DNA of 64,000 nucleotides from JAXLYE01 sp046351595 (GCA_046351595.1 JAXLYE010000006.1:124001-188000), one strand, 5' to 3'. Positions 52,363 to 62,520 are shown, counted from the stretch's first letter. Notes: generated by a model from the sequence alone, not told the origin. Made by a program: numbers and translations.

Positions 52363-53274
52363 CTATTGAGGGGCCGTCCCGAGGCGCTGGCGCGCTGACT
52401 GATACAAGGCCGCGACGGCAGGGTTGCGGATGCGGCGGTCTCCGGTGATGGCGTAGAAGCGCTCCTGTACGCCCGCGAGCTCTCCTATGAGCTCGCAGTG
52501 ATACTTCGCGGACAGGTCCTCCCGGACGATGAGGGGCGCCGCGAACACGCCGATGCCCGAGCTGGCGAAGACCTTGAGCAGCGCGCTGTCTTCGAACTCG
52601 CCCGCCACCTGGGGCCTGATCTCGCGCTGGGCCAGCCACTCATCCAGCGAGCGTCGCAGCATGGTGTGCTCAAGCGGCATGAGCATCGGCGCCTGATCCA
52701 GGGACCGCGGGAACCCGGGGCGAACCTTCCGTGCGAGCCTCGCCGTCGCGAAGATCCCGATCGGGCTCTCGCCGAGCAGGTGGTTGAATGCGCGGATCTT
52801 TGCGCCGGTAGGGACCGGCGCGTCAGCCAGGACCACATCGAGCTCGTGCAGGGCGAGGTCGGCGATGAGGCGCTCCTGCCGGTCCTGCCGGCAGACCAGG
52901 CGGACCGGCTCGCCCAGGCTGTACGCCGGCAGGAGCAGCTGGTAGGCGGTCAGCTTGGGCATGACATCGGCGATCCCGGCGACCAGACGGAGCCTGCGCA
53001 GGCTCCGCTCCTTGAGCGTCTGCCGGAGGTCGCGCCCAATCGAAAAGATCTCGTCCGCGTACTGGAACGCCAGCCGGCCCGCCTCCGTGAGCGCTACGTT
53101 CCGGCCAGCGCGCTCCAGCAGGGGCTCGCCCAGGCTGTCCTGCAGCATCCGCAGCTGCGTGCTGATCGTCGGCTGGGTGAGATGCAGCTTCTTCGCGGCC
53201 GCCGTCACACTGCCTTCGCGTGCGACGAACCAGAAGTAGTACAGGTGTTGATAATTTAGGCCGTCCAGGCTCAT
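52363..53274 (-). CDS. LysR-type transcriptional regulator, NhaR-like
   Basis: A 303-residue LysR regulator. The N-terminus LNYQHLYYFWFVAREGSVTAAA closely follows E. coli NhaR (NYNHLYYFW), then QPTISTQLRMLQDSLG completes the winged helix-turn-helix; the effector-binding domain covers about 90-300. ATG 53274 matches the NhaR start; ATG 53286 is also in frame. NhaR controls the sodium/proton antiporter gene nhaA in E. coli, but no antiporter is nearby; the obvious target is the divergent operon starting at 53452. A perfect LysR-type dyad lies just upstream at 53291-53315. Confidence 0.92.
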   Translation of the reverse strand: MSLDGLNYQHLYYFWFVAREGSVTAAAKKLHLTQPTISTQLRMLQDSLGEPLLERAGRNVALTEAGRLAFQYADEIFSIGRDLRQTLKERSLRRLRLVAGIADVMPKLTAYQLLLPAYSLGEPVRLVCRQDRQERLIADLALHELDVVLADAPVPTGAKIRAFNHLLGESPIGIFATARLARKVRPGFPRSLDQAPMLMPLEHTMLRRSLDEWLAQREIRPQVAGEFEDSALLKVFASSGIGVFAAPLIVREDLSAKYHCELIGELAGVQERFYAITGDRRIRNPAVAALYQSARQRLGTAPQ

Positions 53275-53290
53275 GCCCGAAAACATAGAG

Positions 53291-53315
53291 AAAACTTATA
53301 GAAAGCGAAAGTTTT
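53291..53315. promoter_or_regulatory. Perfect LysR-type operator (T-N11-A dyad)
   Basis: AAAACTT (53291-53297) and AAGTTTT (53309-53315) are perfect complements separated by exactly 11 bases, i.e. CTT-N11-AAG, the canonical LysR box. It is AT-rich, 17 bases before the LysR start and 137 bases before the kinase gene, the expected position for auto-control and activation of the divergent operon. Confidence 0.75.
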
Positions 53316-53451
53316 ATTGATTTGAACGAGAGATTGCCGGTGCATAGCTTCAAAGCAAGGTCGCGCAGCATCTGCCTCGTAGACCGGCACGTGCCGCGCC
53401 GCCAATGCCATCCCATAGACAGCCTGAGCGTCCACACCCAGAGGAGCTCTC

Positions 53452-54489
53452 ATGAAGATCCCAGGACTCGACGGCACCCACACCGGCCCGCTCGCACAGC
53501 TGTCTCCTCAGCACGGGACCGCGGGAGCGCTCCAGCCACGCGGAGCAGCGGGCCGGGAGGCCGAGCGCTGTCTGCTCCGTCACGGGCCTCCCGATACGGA
53601 CCGTGCGCGGCCCGTTCCCGATCCGTTCATCGGCCGGGTCCTCGCCGAGCGGTACTGCGCCCGCAGGCTGCTGGCCAGCTCTGGGATGGCACGCGTCTAC
53701 CACGGACACGACCTCGTCGCCGGCACCCCTTGTGTGCTCAAGTTCGCGCTGGACCCGCAAGACAAGGTCGCCTGCCTGTTCCTGCGCCGCGAAGCGCGGA
53801 TTACTGCGCAGATCAATCACGACCACGTCGTGAGGCTCTACCACTACGGTGAGCTGCCCTTCCTCGGTCCCTACCTCGTCACCGAGTATGTGGCGGGACC
53901 GAGCCTCGCGACGCTGCTTGACCGTGGGCCGCTCCCGATGACTCCCGCCATCCTGATCGGCGCGCAGATCGCGAGCGCGCTGCACGCGGTCCATCGCCAG
54001 GGGTTTGAGCACCGCGACGTCAAGCCGACGAACATCTTGCTCGATGAGGGGGGCGCGCTCGCTCCCCATGCGAGGCTCATCGACTTCGGAATCTCGGGCT
54101 CAGGAGGCGAGGGCGACACACGGAGTGCAGGATCGCGATATGGCACCCCCGAGTACGTCGCGCCCGAGCGCATCACAGGCGAGGAAACCGGGGCGCTTGC
54201 AGATCAGTACTCTCTGGGCTGCGTGCTGTACGAGATCCTGACCGGGCGGACACCCTACGCGGGCGAGTCACCGCAGTCCGTCCTGCAGCAGCACCTTTTG
54301 GGGACGCCTCGGCCGCTCCGCACGTTCCCTGCGGCGCAAGAGATCCCGCTCGCGCTTGAGTATGTGGTCCTGCGGGCCATGGCGCGCGAGCCGAGAGAGC
54401 GCTTCGAGTCCATGGCGGCCCTGCGCGCCGCCCTCGCTGCCTGCCTCGGCGGCGCGGCGCGACGGGGTCATCCTGCGGACCGAAGGTAG
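53452..54489 (+). CDS. Hanks-type Ser/Thr protein kinase with atypical glycine loop
   Basis: A 345-residue soluble kinase; AGGAGCTCTC before the ATG. After a 60-residue Pro/Arg-rich N-terminus, the kinase domain is complete: ATP lysine in CVLKF, catalytic loop HRDVKPTN (187-194), DFGIS (211-215), GTPEYVAPE and DQYSLGCVLYEILTGRTPY. The glycine loop reads LASSGMARVYHG instead of GxGxxG, which may weaken ATP binding. There is no membrane helix or sensor domain. It is the first gene of an operon with HPF and a type I secretion system and is the only intact kinase of this type in the window. Substrate unknown. Confidence 0.92.
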   Translation: MKIPGLDGTHTGPLAQLSPQHGTAGALQPRGAAGREAERCLLRHGPPDTDRARPVPDPFIGRVLAERYCARRLLASSGMARVYHGHDLVAGTPCVLKFALDPQDKVACLFLRREARITAQINHDHVVRLYHYGELPFLGPYLVTEYVAGPSLATLLDRGPLPMTPAILIGAQIASALHAVHRQGFEHRDVKPTNILLDEGGALAPHARLIDFGISGSGGEGDTRSAGSRYGTPEYVAPERITGEETGALADQYSLGCVLYEILTGRTPYAGESPQSVLQQHLLGTPRPLRTFPAAQEIPLALEYVVLRAMAREPRERFESMAALRAALAACLGGAARRGHPADRR

Positions 54490-54523
54490 AGAGGTCCGCT
54501 TCTCGATGGAAAGGAAGATTACG

Positions 54524-54823
54524 ATGAGACTCAGCATCCATGCCCAGGGGATCGACATGACCAGCGCTCTGCGCGAGCACATCCAGACCCGCCTGCAGAT
54601 GGCGCTGTCCCGCTTCGGGCCGAAGATCGGACGCGTCGATGTCCACCTGCGTGATGAGAACGGGCCGCGCGGAGGAGTCGCCGAGCGCTGCCTGCTGCGC
54701 GCGCAGCTCGGTGGCCGGAGCCTGGTCGTGGCTCGGACGCGGGAAGACATCATCCAGGCCGTAAACGACGCCAGCGAGCGCCTCGCGGACGCCGCCCACC
54801 GCACTCTGGCGCGCGAGCGGTAG
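54524..54823 (+). CDS. hpf: Ribosome hibernation promoting factor, HPF/S30AE family
   Basis: A 99-residue protein beginning MRLSIHAQGIDMTSALREHI, the usual start of short HPF/YfiA proteins, then a beta-alpha-beta fold with RVDVHLRDENGPRGG and a C-terminal helix (DIIQAVNDASERLADAA). HPF binds the 30S decoding region in slow growth or stress. The ATG at 54524 has AAGGAAG upstream; ATG 54506 is possible. It lies 34 bases after the kinase and 10 before the ABC transporter, so it is embedded in the operon, an unusual setting for hpf. The C-terminal dimerisation domain of long HPF is absent. Confidence 0.88.
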   Translation: MRLSIHAQGIDMTSALREHIQTRLQMALSRFGPKIGRVDVHLRDENGPRGGVAERCLLRAQLGGRSLVVARTREDIIQAVNDASERLADAAHRTLARER

Positions 54824-54833
54824 CCCACGCCGA

Positions 54834-56606
54834 ATGGTTCCTCTGATAGGTTTTTCGCACTTGACCATGTCGTCACCGAACACCCATACGTCCTCTCCTG
54901 CATCCCACTCCCCCGAGACGCACCACGCGTCCCCGATGGAACGCCTGCGCAAGCTCCTGGCCCTCGAGCAAGGGGACCTGTGGGTCATCGTCGGTTACGC
55001 GGCGGCCATCGGGCTCCTGGCGCTGGTCACGCCCGTGGCGGTGCAGGTGCTCGTGAACCAGGTCGCGTTCACCGTGCTCCTGCAGCCGGTCGTCTTGATG
55101 ACGCTGTTCGTCCTGATCGGCTGGGGGCTCTCGGCGGTCCTGCGCGTGCTGCAGGTGCAGGTCGTCGAGCTCTTGCAGCAGCGCCTGTTCGTGCGCACGG
55201 CCGCGGATCTGGCGCTGCGGCTCCAGCGCGCGCAGATCACGGCCTTCGAGCGCGCGCACGGCTCCGAGATGGTGAGCCGCTTCCTGGACATCGTCACCTT
55301 GCAGAAGGCGTGCGCCGGGCTGCTGCTCGACGGGCTGGGGATCGTCCTGCAGAGCGCGATGGGGCTCCTCGTGCTCGCGTTTTATCACCCGATGCTGCTC
55401 GCCTTCGACGTCGCGCTCATCGCGTGCATCCTGCTCATCCTGGGGGGCCTCGGGCGCGGCGGTGTCGCGACCAGCATCGCGGAGTCCCGGGCCAAGTACG
55501 CGGTCGTCGACTTTCTGTCCGAGGTGGCGCGCCGTCCCCTGCTCTACAAGAGCGCCGCCGGGACCGCGCGCGTGGTGGAGCGGGCCGACGCGCTTCTGGA
55601 CGATTATGTGGAAGCACGACGCCGCCACTTCCGCGTGGTGCTGCGGCAGATCAGCGGGTCCTTGGTCCTGCAGGCCACCGGCAGCGCGGCGCTGCTCGGC
55701 CTGGGCGGCGCGCTGGTCATCGCCGGTCAGCTCACCATCGGCCAGCTCGTGGCGGCCGAGATCATCGTGAGCAGCGTCGTGGCCGGGATCGCCAAGCTCG
55801 GCAAGCACCTGGAGAGCTACTACGACCTCATGGCCTCCCTCGACAAGCTCGGGCACCTGGAGGACCTGCCGGAGGAGCGCCAGGGCGGCGTGGCCGCGCG
55901 GCAGCTCCCCGGTGCCGGCGCCTCGGTGCGGCTGCACGACGTGACGGCGGGCTATCGAGCGGATCACCCGCTGCTGAAGCACGTCCACCTGAGCATCGCC
56001 CCAGGGGAGCGCATCGCGATCTGCGGAGAGCGCGGCAGCGGCAAGAGCCTGCTGTGCGAGCTGCTGCTCGGCCTGCGCACGCCGGAGCACGGGCTGATCG
56101 AGATCGACGGGCAGGATCTGCGCGAGCTGTCCCTTGACTCGCTGCGCTCGCAGGTCAGGCTCCTGCGCGGCCCGGAGTTTGTCGCCGGCACGCTGGCCGA
56201 CAACCTGCGCGGCAGCCATCGGGAGGCCGCCCCTGAGCTGCTCCGCGCCGCGCTGCAGGCGGTGGGGCTGTGGGAGGAGCTGTCGACGTCGAGAGACGGG
56301 CTGCTCGCCGTGATCCCGAGCGACGGCCGCACGCTGTCTTCGGGGCAGCGGCGGCGGCTGGCGGTGGCGCGCATCCTCGTCGAGCAGCCGCGCCTGCTGC
56401 TGATTGACGACGGCGGCGTCTTCACGGCGGAAGAGCTGGCGCCGCTCCTGACGGAGCGGGCACCCTGGACCGTGATCTACTGCGCGCCGGCCTTCCATCC
56501 GCTGGCGCAAGCAATGGCTCGGCGCTGCCTGGTGCTGGACGGCGAGCTCGTCTCCGGAGAGCCCGCGCCGGTTTCCGTCCCCGCGAGCGAGGAGGTGCAG
56601 CCGTGA
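54834..56606 (+). CDS. Type I secretion ABC transporter with degenerate nucleotide-binding domain
   Basis: A 590-residue half-transporter without an N-terminal C39 peptidase. Six membrane helices (about 45-330) include a LVNQVAFTVLLQPVV stretch typical of a HlyB/PrtD-like branch. The ATPase domain has a normal Walker A, GERGSGKS (398-405), and signature LSSGQ (501-505). Walker B ends in Asp525-Asp526 instead of Asp-Glu, the Q-loop position is RGPEF without Gln, and the H-loop region (TVIYCAPAF) has no His. Slow or absent hydrolysis is likely. An alternative start is ATG 54867. The gene overlaps the adaptor gene by four bases (GTGA). Confidence 0.88.
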   Translation: MVPLIGFSHLTMSSPNTHTSSPASHSPETHHASPMERLRKLLALEQGDLWVIVGYAAAIGLLALVTPVAVQVLVNQVAFTVLLQPVVLMTLFVLIGWGLSAVLRVLQVQVVELLQQRLFVRTAADLALRLQRAQITAFERAHGSEMVSRFLDIVTLQKACAGLLLDGLGIVLQSAMGLLVLAFYHPMLLAFDVALIACILLILGGLGRGGVATSIAESRAKYAVVDFLSEVARRPLLYKSAAGTARVVERADALLDDYVEARRRHFRVVLRQISGSLVLQATGSAALLGLGGALVIAGQLTIGQLVAAEIIVSSVVAGIAKLGKHLESYYDLMASLDKLGHLEDLPEERQGGVAARQLPGAGASVRLHDVTAGYRADHPLLKHVHLSIAPGERIAICGERGSGKSLLCELLLGLRTPEHGLIEIDGQDLRELSLDSLRSQVRLLRGPEFVAGTLADNLRGSHREAAPELLRAALQAVGLWEELSTSRDGLLAVIPSDGRTLSSGQRRRLAVARILVEQPRLLLIDDGGVFTAEELAPLLTERAPWTVIYCAPAFHPLAQAMARRCLVLDGELVSGEPAPVSVPASEEVQP

Positions 56607-57937
56607 GCGCGCAGCCGCAACACCCGCAGAGCCGGCCGTCGTTTGCGACGGAGCGACGCGTGGCCTCGCCCTACTCGCCGCGGGCCGTCCTGGCGACGCT
56701 GCTCGCCTGCTTCGGCGTGCTGATCTTCGGCCTCCTGCTGGTCCCGTGGCAGCAGAGCGTGCGCGGCACCGGCCGCGTCGTCGCCTATACGCCCACCGAG
56801 CGGCAGCAGAACATCGAGGCGCCGATCGAGGGGCGCGTCGTCAAGTGGCACGTCCGGGAGGGCTCGCACGTCAAGCCGGGCGATCTCATCGCGGAGCTAT
56901 CGGACAACGATCCGGCCCTGCAGCAGCGCCTGCGCGAGGAGCGCGACGCGGTGCGGGATCGGCTGGAGGCCGCCCGGGCGCGCGTCACGGCTCTCGAAGG
57001 CCGCATCACGGCGCTCAGCGGCTCCCAGGCCGCCGCGGTGCAGGCCGCGAGGGCGCGGACGCAGGTGGCACGGGATCGCCTGCGCGCGGCGGTGCAGGCC
57101 GGTGCCGCGGCGGAGGCGACCGCGAACACGGCGATGCTCAACCTCACGCGGCAGCAGGCGCTGTACGAGAAAGGCCTGAGCTCGACGCGGGCGCTCGAGC
57201 TCGCGGATCTCGAGGCGGTGCGGACCAAGACCGAGGTGGATCGGGCGCGCGCCGCGGTGAGCGCCGCGCGCGGCGAGCAGGCCGCGGCGCAGAGCGAGCA
57301 GCAGCGCGTAGGCACGGACATGCACGCGCTGCTGCAGGACGCGCAGGCCGGACGCGCCGTGGCGATGTCCGAGATCGCCAGCGCCACGGCGGAGCTCGCG
57401 CGAATGGAGGTGCGCCTCGCGCGCCAGAGCACGCAGGTCATCCGCGCGGCCCTCACCGGGACGATCCTGCGCCTGGTCGGAGGGCTCGGAGGGGAGATGG
57501 TCAAGGCGGGCGACCCGCTGGCCGTCCTCATCCCGGACACCGACGCGCGCGCCGCGGAGGTGTGGGTCGACGGCAACGACATGCCGCTGCTCAGCGAGGG
57601 CCGGACCGTGCGGCTGCAGTTCGAGGGCTGGCCCGCGGTGCAGTTCGTCGGCTGGCCCTCGGTGGCGGTCGGCACGTTCCCCGGGCGCGTGGCGCTGATC
57701 GACGCGACCGACAACGGCAAGGGGCAGTTCCGCGTCATCGTGGTGCCCGATCCCGCGGCGGGCCCGTCCGGCAGCTGGCCGTCGCAGCGCTACCTGCGGC
57801 AGGGCGTGCGGGTGAACGGCTGGGTGCTGCTCAACCGCGTGCGCCTGGGCTACGAGCTGTGGCGCCAGTTCAACGGGTTCCCGCCGGTCGTCGCGCCGGC
57901 CGAGCCGAAGACCTCTTCCGAGAAGGAGCAGAAGTGA
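56603..57937 (+). CDS. HlyD-family membrane fusion protein
   Basis: A 444-residue periplasmic adaptor. GTG 56603 overlaps the ABC transporter stop and follows GAGGAGG. One membrane helix (about 32-50), then the first half of a lipoyl/barrel-sandwich (IEAPIEGRVVKWHVREGSHVKPGDLI), a long coiled-coil hairpin (about 100-270, heptad-rich with many Ala/Arg/Glu) and the returning half (IRAALTGTILRLVGGLGGEMVKAGDPL), ending with beta-barrel and membrane-proximal domains. It links the ABC exporter to the TolC-type channel. The next gene overlaps by one base (TGATG). Confidence 0.93.
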   Translation: MSAQPQHPQSRPSFATERRVASPYSPRAVLATLLACFGVLIFGLLLVPWQQSVRGTGRVVAYTPTERQQNIEAPIEGRVVKWHVREGSHVKPGDLIAELSDNDPALQQRLREERDAVRDRLEAARARVTALEGRITALSGSQAAAVQAARARTQVARDRLRAAVQAGAAAEATANTAMLNLTRQQALYEKGLSSTRALELADLEAVRTKTEVDRARAAVSAARGEQAAAQSEQQRVGTDMHALLQDAQAGRAVAMSEIASATAELARMEVRLARQSTQVIRAALTGTILRLVGGLGGEMVKAGDPLAVLIPDTDARAAEVWVDGNDMPLLSEGRTVRLQFEGWPAVQFVGWPSVAVGTFPGRVALIDATDNGKGQFRVIVVPDPAAGPSGSWPSQRYLRQGVRVNGWVLLNRVRLGYELWRQFNGFPPVVAPAEPKTSSEKEQK

Positions 57938-59349
57938 TGCGCGGGGGCCTCCTGTTTTTTCTCTCGATCGGCCTCTGGCTGGCAGCGCCGCTGCCCGGCC
58001 TCGCAGCGGAGCCGATGCGGCTCGCGGAGGTGCTGGCCTCAGTCGAGCGGCACTACCCGCTGCTCGATGCCGCGCGCCGCGATCAGCAAGGGGCCGATGC
58101 GGAGCTGCTCGCCTCGCGCGGGGCCTTCGACCCGGTGCTGCGAGCGCGCGTCGATGGCGCTCCGCTCGGGTACTACCAGAACGGGCGGGCCGACCTCCTC
58201 ATCGACATGCCGACCCCGCTGTGGGGCACCAGTGTCTTTGTGGGGCACCGGGTTTCCTTCGGGAAGTTCGCCGACTATGACGGCAAGCTCGAGACCAACC
58301 AGTACGGCGAGCTGCGCGCCGGCCTGGCGATCCCGCTCTTGCGCAACGGCCTCACCGATCGCCGGCGCGCCCAGATCGAGCGCGCCGAGCTCGGTGTGCC
58401 GCTGTCGGTCGCGGCGACCAAGCAGGCGAAGATCGAAGCCGCGCGGGCCGCGAGCGTGCGCTACTTCGAGTGGGTGGCGGCCGGGCAGCGGCTGCGCGTG
58501 CTGCGCGCGCTGTTCGAGCTGGCCGACAAGCGCGACCACGCGATGGGCGAGCGGGTGCGCCAAGGCGATCTGGCGCGGGTCGATCGCGTCGACAACCGCC
58601 GCACCGTGCTCGGCCGGCAGGGTGCCGTCATCCAGGCGCAGCGGGCCCTGCAAGCGGCCACGATCGAGCTGTCCATGTTCCTGCGCGACGAGCGCGGCCT
58701 GCCCGTGCTGCCCGATGAGAGCCGGCTCCCGCCGAGCCTGCCGCCGCCGCACGATGTGCCGTCCGCCGAAGACATGGCGCAGCGCGCGCGCGACACGACC
58801 CAGGCGCTGCGCGACCGGCCCGAGCTCGAGCGGCTGCGGCTCCTGCGCGAGCAGCTGCGGGTCGAGCGCGATCTGGCCAGGAACCAGGCCCTGCCTTCGC
58901 TCGACGTCCTAGCCCTGGTCTCGCAGGACTTCGGGCCTGGCAGCCCGACGCGCGCGCCGACGGTCATCGAGGGCGGCGTGAGCATGGAGATCCCGACGCT
59001 GAACCGCGCCGCGCGCGGGCGGCGGCAGGCGGCCGAGGCCGGGATGGCGCGCCTGTCGGCGCAGGAGCGCCTGACCGCGGATCGCATCGCCGCTGAGGTG
59101 AACGACGCCCTATGGGCGCTGTCCGCCTCGCGCCAGCGGCTGCAGGTGGCGCAAGAGGAGCTCCGTCTGGCCGCGGAGGTCGAAGAGGCCGAGCGGACGC
59201 GCTTCACGCTGGGCGACAGCAACATCCTGTTCGTGAACCTGCGCGAGCAAGCGACCGCCGAAGCGGCGCTGCGCGAGATCGACGCGCTGCTCGACAACCA
59301 CCGCGCCCACGCCGCCTACCGCGCCGCGATCGCGCTGGACGGGAAGTAG
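57937..59349 (+). CDS. TolC-type outer membrane efflux protein
   Basis: A 470-residue protein from ATG 57937 (AAGGAG upstream, overlapping the preceding stop). A signal peptide ends GLAAEP (about 23). Two long helical repeats with OEP-type patterns (VLASVERHYPLLDAARRDQQGADAELLASRGAFDPVL and, in the second half, LRLAAEVEEAERTRFTLGDSNIL) match TolC. The protein would form a trimeric channel through outer membrane and periplasm. It completes the kinase-HPF-ABC-MFP-OMP operon. No obvious exported substrate gene follows. Confidence 0.93.
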   Translation: MRGGLLFFLSIGLWLAAPLPGLAAEPMRLAEVLASVERHYPLLDAARRDQQGADAELLASRGAFDPVLRARVDGAPLGYYQNGRADLLIDMPTPLWGTSVFVGHRVSFGKFADYDGKLETNQYGELRAGLAIPLLRNGLTDRRRAQIERAELGVPLSVAATKQAKIEAARAASVRYFEWVAAGQRLRVLRALFELADKRDHAMGERVRQGDLARVDRVDNRRTVLGRQGAVIQAQRALQAATIELSMFLRDERGLPVLPDESRLPPSLPPPHDVPSAEDMAQRARDTTQALRDRPELERLRLLREQLRVERDLARNQALPSLDVLALVSQDFGPGSPTRAPTVIEGGVSMEIPTLNRAARGRRQAAEAGMARLSAQERLTADRIAAEVNDALWALSASRQRLQVAQEELRLAAEVEEAERTRFTLGDSNILFVNLREQATAEAALREIDALLDNHRAHAAYRAAIALDGK

Positions 59350-59394
59350 ATCCGCGCGCCTGCGGCGGGAGCCCGGCGAATCTGGGCGGCCCGC

Positions 59395-60135
59395 CTACTT
59401 GACGAAGGCGCCTATCTCAAAGACGAGCGCTTGCTCGCCGGTCGAGAAGACGCGGTCCTTGGTCGGGATCTTATAGCCCAGGACGAAGATCACCTTGGGA
59501 TTCGGGTGGTAGGCCGCTCCGAAGATCAGGTTCGACAGATCGTGCGAGCCGGAGAACCACTCGGCCGTCAGGGTCAGCCCGTGCAGCCAGGGGATCGGCT
59601 GCTCGATCGCGGTGATGAAGCTCGTGGCGTCCTTCTTGAGGAACAAGACCTCGGACCCGTGGCTGGCCCCGGCGCTGAGCCGCGTCTCCAGCTTCGGGAG
59701 CCGGAAGCTCAGGTGCGTGTAGAGCCAGTGACCGGCGCCGCGCGAGTCGAGCGAGATGAGCCCCATGAGGCCGGCCGTGATCTTGAGATCGAGCCAAGGC
59801 AGCTTGTCTGCAAACAGCGGCAGCGCGGACTTCGAGCCGACCGCCATGGACGCGTGGCCGGTCGACGGGACGCCGATGTTGAAGAAGGTGGCGGCGAGCT
59901 CGGTGTGATAGCCGATTCCGTAGGTGATGAAGAACGTCGCATTCCACATGGGCTCGTCGCCCCAGGCGCGGAGCTGCGACTCCTTCATCGCAAAGAGAGT
60001 CCCTCTGTCCGTGATATCGGCCGAAGGGAGCGTGACGATCGCCTGCTGCGCGTACGCCGGTCCCGCGCAGCCGAGCAGGAACCCCGCCACCTGCCAGATC
60101 TTGATCCCTGCACGAGCTTTCGCCCTACGTACCAT
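59395..60135 (-). CDS. Predicted outer membrane beta-barrel protein
   Basis: A 246-residue protein from ATG 60135 (AAAGGA seven bases upstream). Signal peptide ends AYAQQ (about 29). The body alternates short amphipathic strands with Gly and aromatic ends (FFITYGIGYHTELAATFFNIG, LTLTAEWFSGSHDLSN, KVIFVLGYKIPT) and ends with a strand terminating in FVK, consistent with an 8-12 stranded barrel. No specific family recognised. Its upstream region carries a perfect 8-bp dyad. It is convergent with the type I secretion operon, 45 bases away, and may or may not be connected with it. Confidence 0.72.
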   Translation of the reverse strand: MVRRAKARAGIKIWQVAGFLLGCAGPAYAQQAIVTLPSADITDRGTLFAMKESQLRAWGDEPMWNATFFITYGIGYHTELAATFFNIGVPSTGHASMAVGSKSALPLFADKLPWLDLKITAGLMGLISLDSRGAGHWLYTHLSFRLPKLETRLSAGASHGSEVLFLKKDATSFITAIEQPIPWLHGLTLTAEWFSGSHDLSNLIFGAAYHPNPKVIFVLGYKIPTKDRVFSTGEQALVFEIGAFVK

Positions 60136-60529
60136 GAGCATTCCTTTAAGCACGAAAGTCCTCGATCAGCACCGAGCTTCAACAACCAATCTAGGAACCG
60201 TCACAAGCATCGCAAATCGATAATTTGTGACGTATTCATAGTAAAAATCTATCTATGGCGGCGCCTGTGAGCGCTCATCCGTCGCAGCAGCCGCGGTACT
60301 ACATTCATAGAGGCGATCTATGGTTCATTAAAGAATATAGATTGATGGCTACCCGACGGGCCAGCCGTGACCGAGTCGGTGCGATGCAGGGATCTGGAGC
60401 TGGCGCCCCCCCACTTAGGGCGTGTCTGAAAGTCCGGCCCGAGCGGCGGCCGGCTGCGCGCACTGATGCCTCTGCGTCTTCGACCTGGGCGGACTTCGAT
60501 ACGCGAGCGGACAGTTCTCTGGGGCGACC
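60136..60529. promoter_or_regulatory. AT-rich intergenic region with a nested dyad
   Basis: No gene. Bases 60150-60350 are AT-rich for this genome. CGTCACAA (60199-60206) and TTGTGACG (60225-60232) are perfect complements, with CAAAT/ATTTG (60213-60217 with 60223-60227) nested inside. The dyad is 64 bases upstream of the beta-barrel gene, so it may be its operator. I saw no sigma54-type GG-N10-GC promoter here. Confidence 0.55.
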
Positions 60530-61942
<1,413 letters not shown>

Positions 61943-62010
61943 ATATTCCTGGTTGAACGGTCGGTCAGTTCCAATTCAACAGAGTCTGGTCCGCCTAGGT
62001 TTCGCGTCGA

Positions 62011-62520
62011 TCACGGAGTCTGCAGCAGGCAGGAATGGGCTGCATCCAGCGCCTCCCTCAGCGCGAGCTCGAACTCGGCGACCTTCTGCTGCACACCGTG
62101 CCCGTCAGGCTGACCCAGCTGCGCTTCCAGCGCCTGCGCAGCGTCTGCAAGGCGCGTAGCCCCCAGCACAGAGGCCGTGCCGCGCAGGCGGTGCAGCGCC
62201 CGCGCGGTCCCGGTCCGATCGCCGCGCTCGATGCCAGCGCGCGCGTTGCGGAGCATGGCCAGGTTGTCTTCTACGAACAGCTTCAAGAGCTTGGTAAGCG
62301 GCACGCTTTGAGCATCGGCACCGAAGGTCGCGCTGAGATCGAACAAGCCGTTGGGGCCGACGGACGAGCGAGCGCCAGGGTCCGCTGCCGCTGTCCACGG
62401 AGCCCGGCGGGGTCGCGCCTGCCTCGTTGCGACCAGCGAGTCGAGGAGCAGCACGGGCACAGCGCCAGGATGCGCCTTTGGGGATGAGCCTGCACCGAAG
62501 TGTGATCCGGTGTGACGCAC
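62011..62520 (-). CDS. Hpt-domain module, out of frame with the upstream histidine kinase
   Basis: The frame (GTG at 62520, no good ribosome site) encodes an approximately 65-residue linker and then an Hpt domain: LTKLLKLFVEDNLAMLRNAR, with the phosphotransfer His in ALHRLRGTASVLGA. It overlaps the end of the kinase gene by 238 bases in another frame; the kinase frame loses sense after HFRIPVE, while this frame gains high third-position GC from about 62470 downward. A single frameshift around 62448-62480 would fuse the two into a HisKA-HATPase-Hpt protein. An independent gene starting inside the kinase is less likely. The receiver that usually links kinase and Hpt is absent. Confidence 0.7.
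   Translation of the reverse strand: MRHTGSHFGAGSSPKAHPGAVPVLLLDSLVATRQARPRRAPWTAAADPGARSSVGPNGLFDLSATFGADAQSVPLTKLLKLFVEDNLAMLRNARAGIERGDRTGTARALHRLRGTASVLGATRLADAAQALEAQLGQPDGHGVQQKVAEFELALREALDAAHSCLLQTP

Noticed and set aside
54834..59349. Bacteriocin export system with peptidase-type ABC transporter
   Set aside because: The transporter lacks an N-terminal C39 peptidase and no small GG-leader peptide gene was found nearby.
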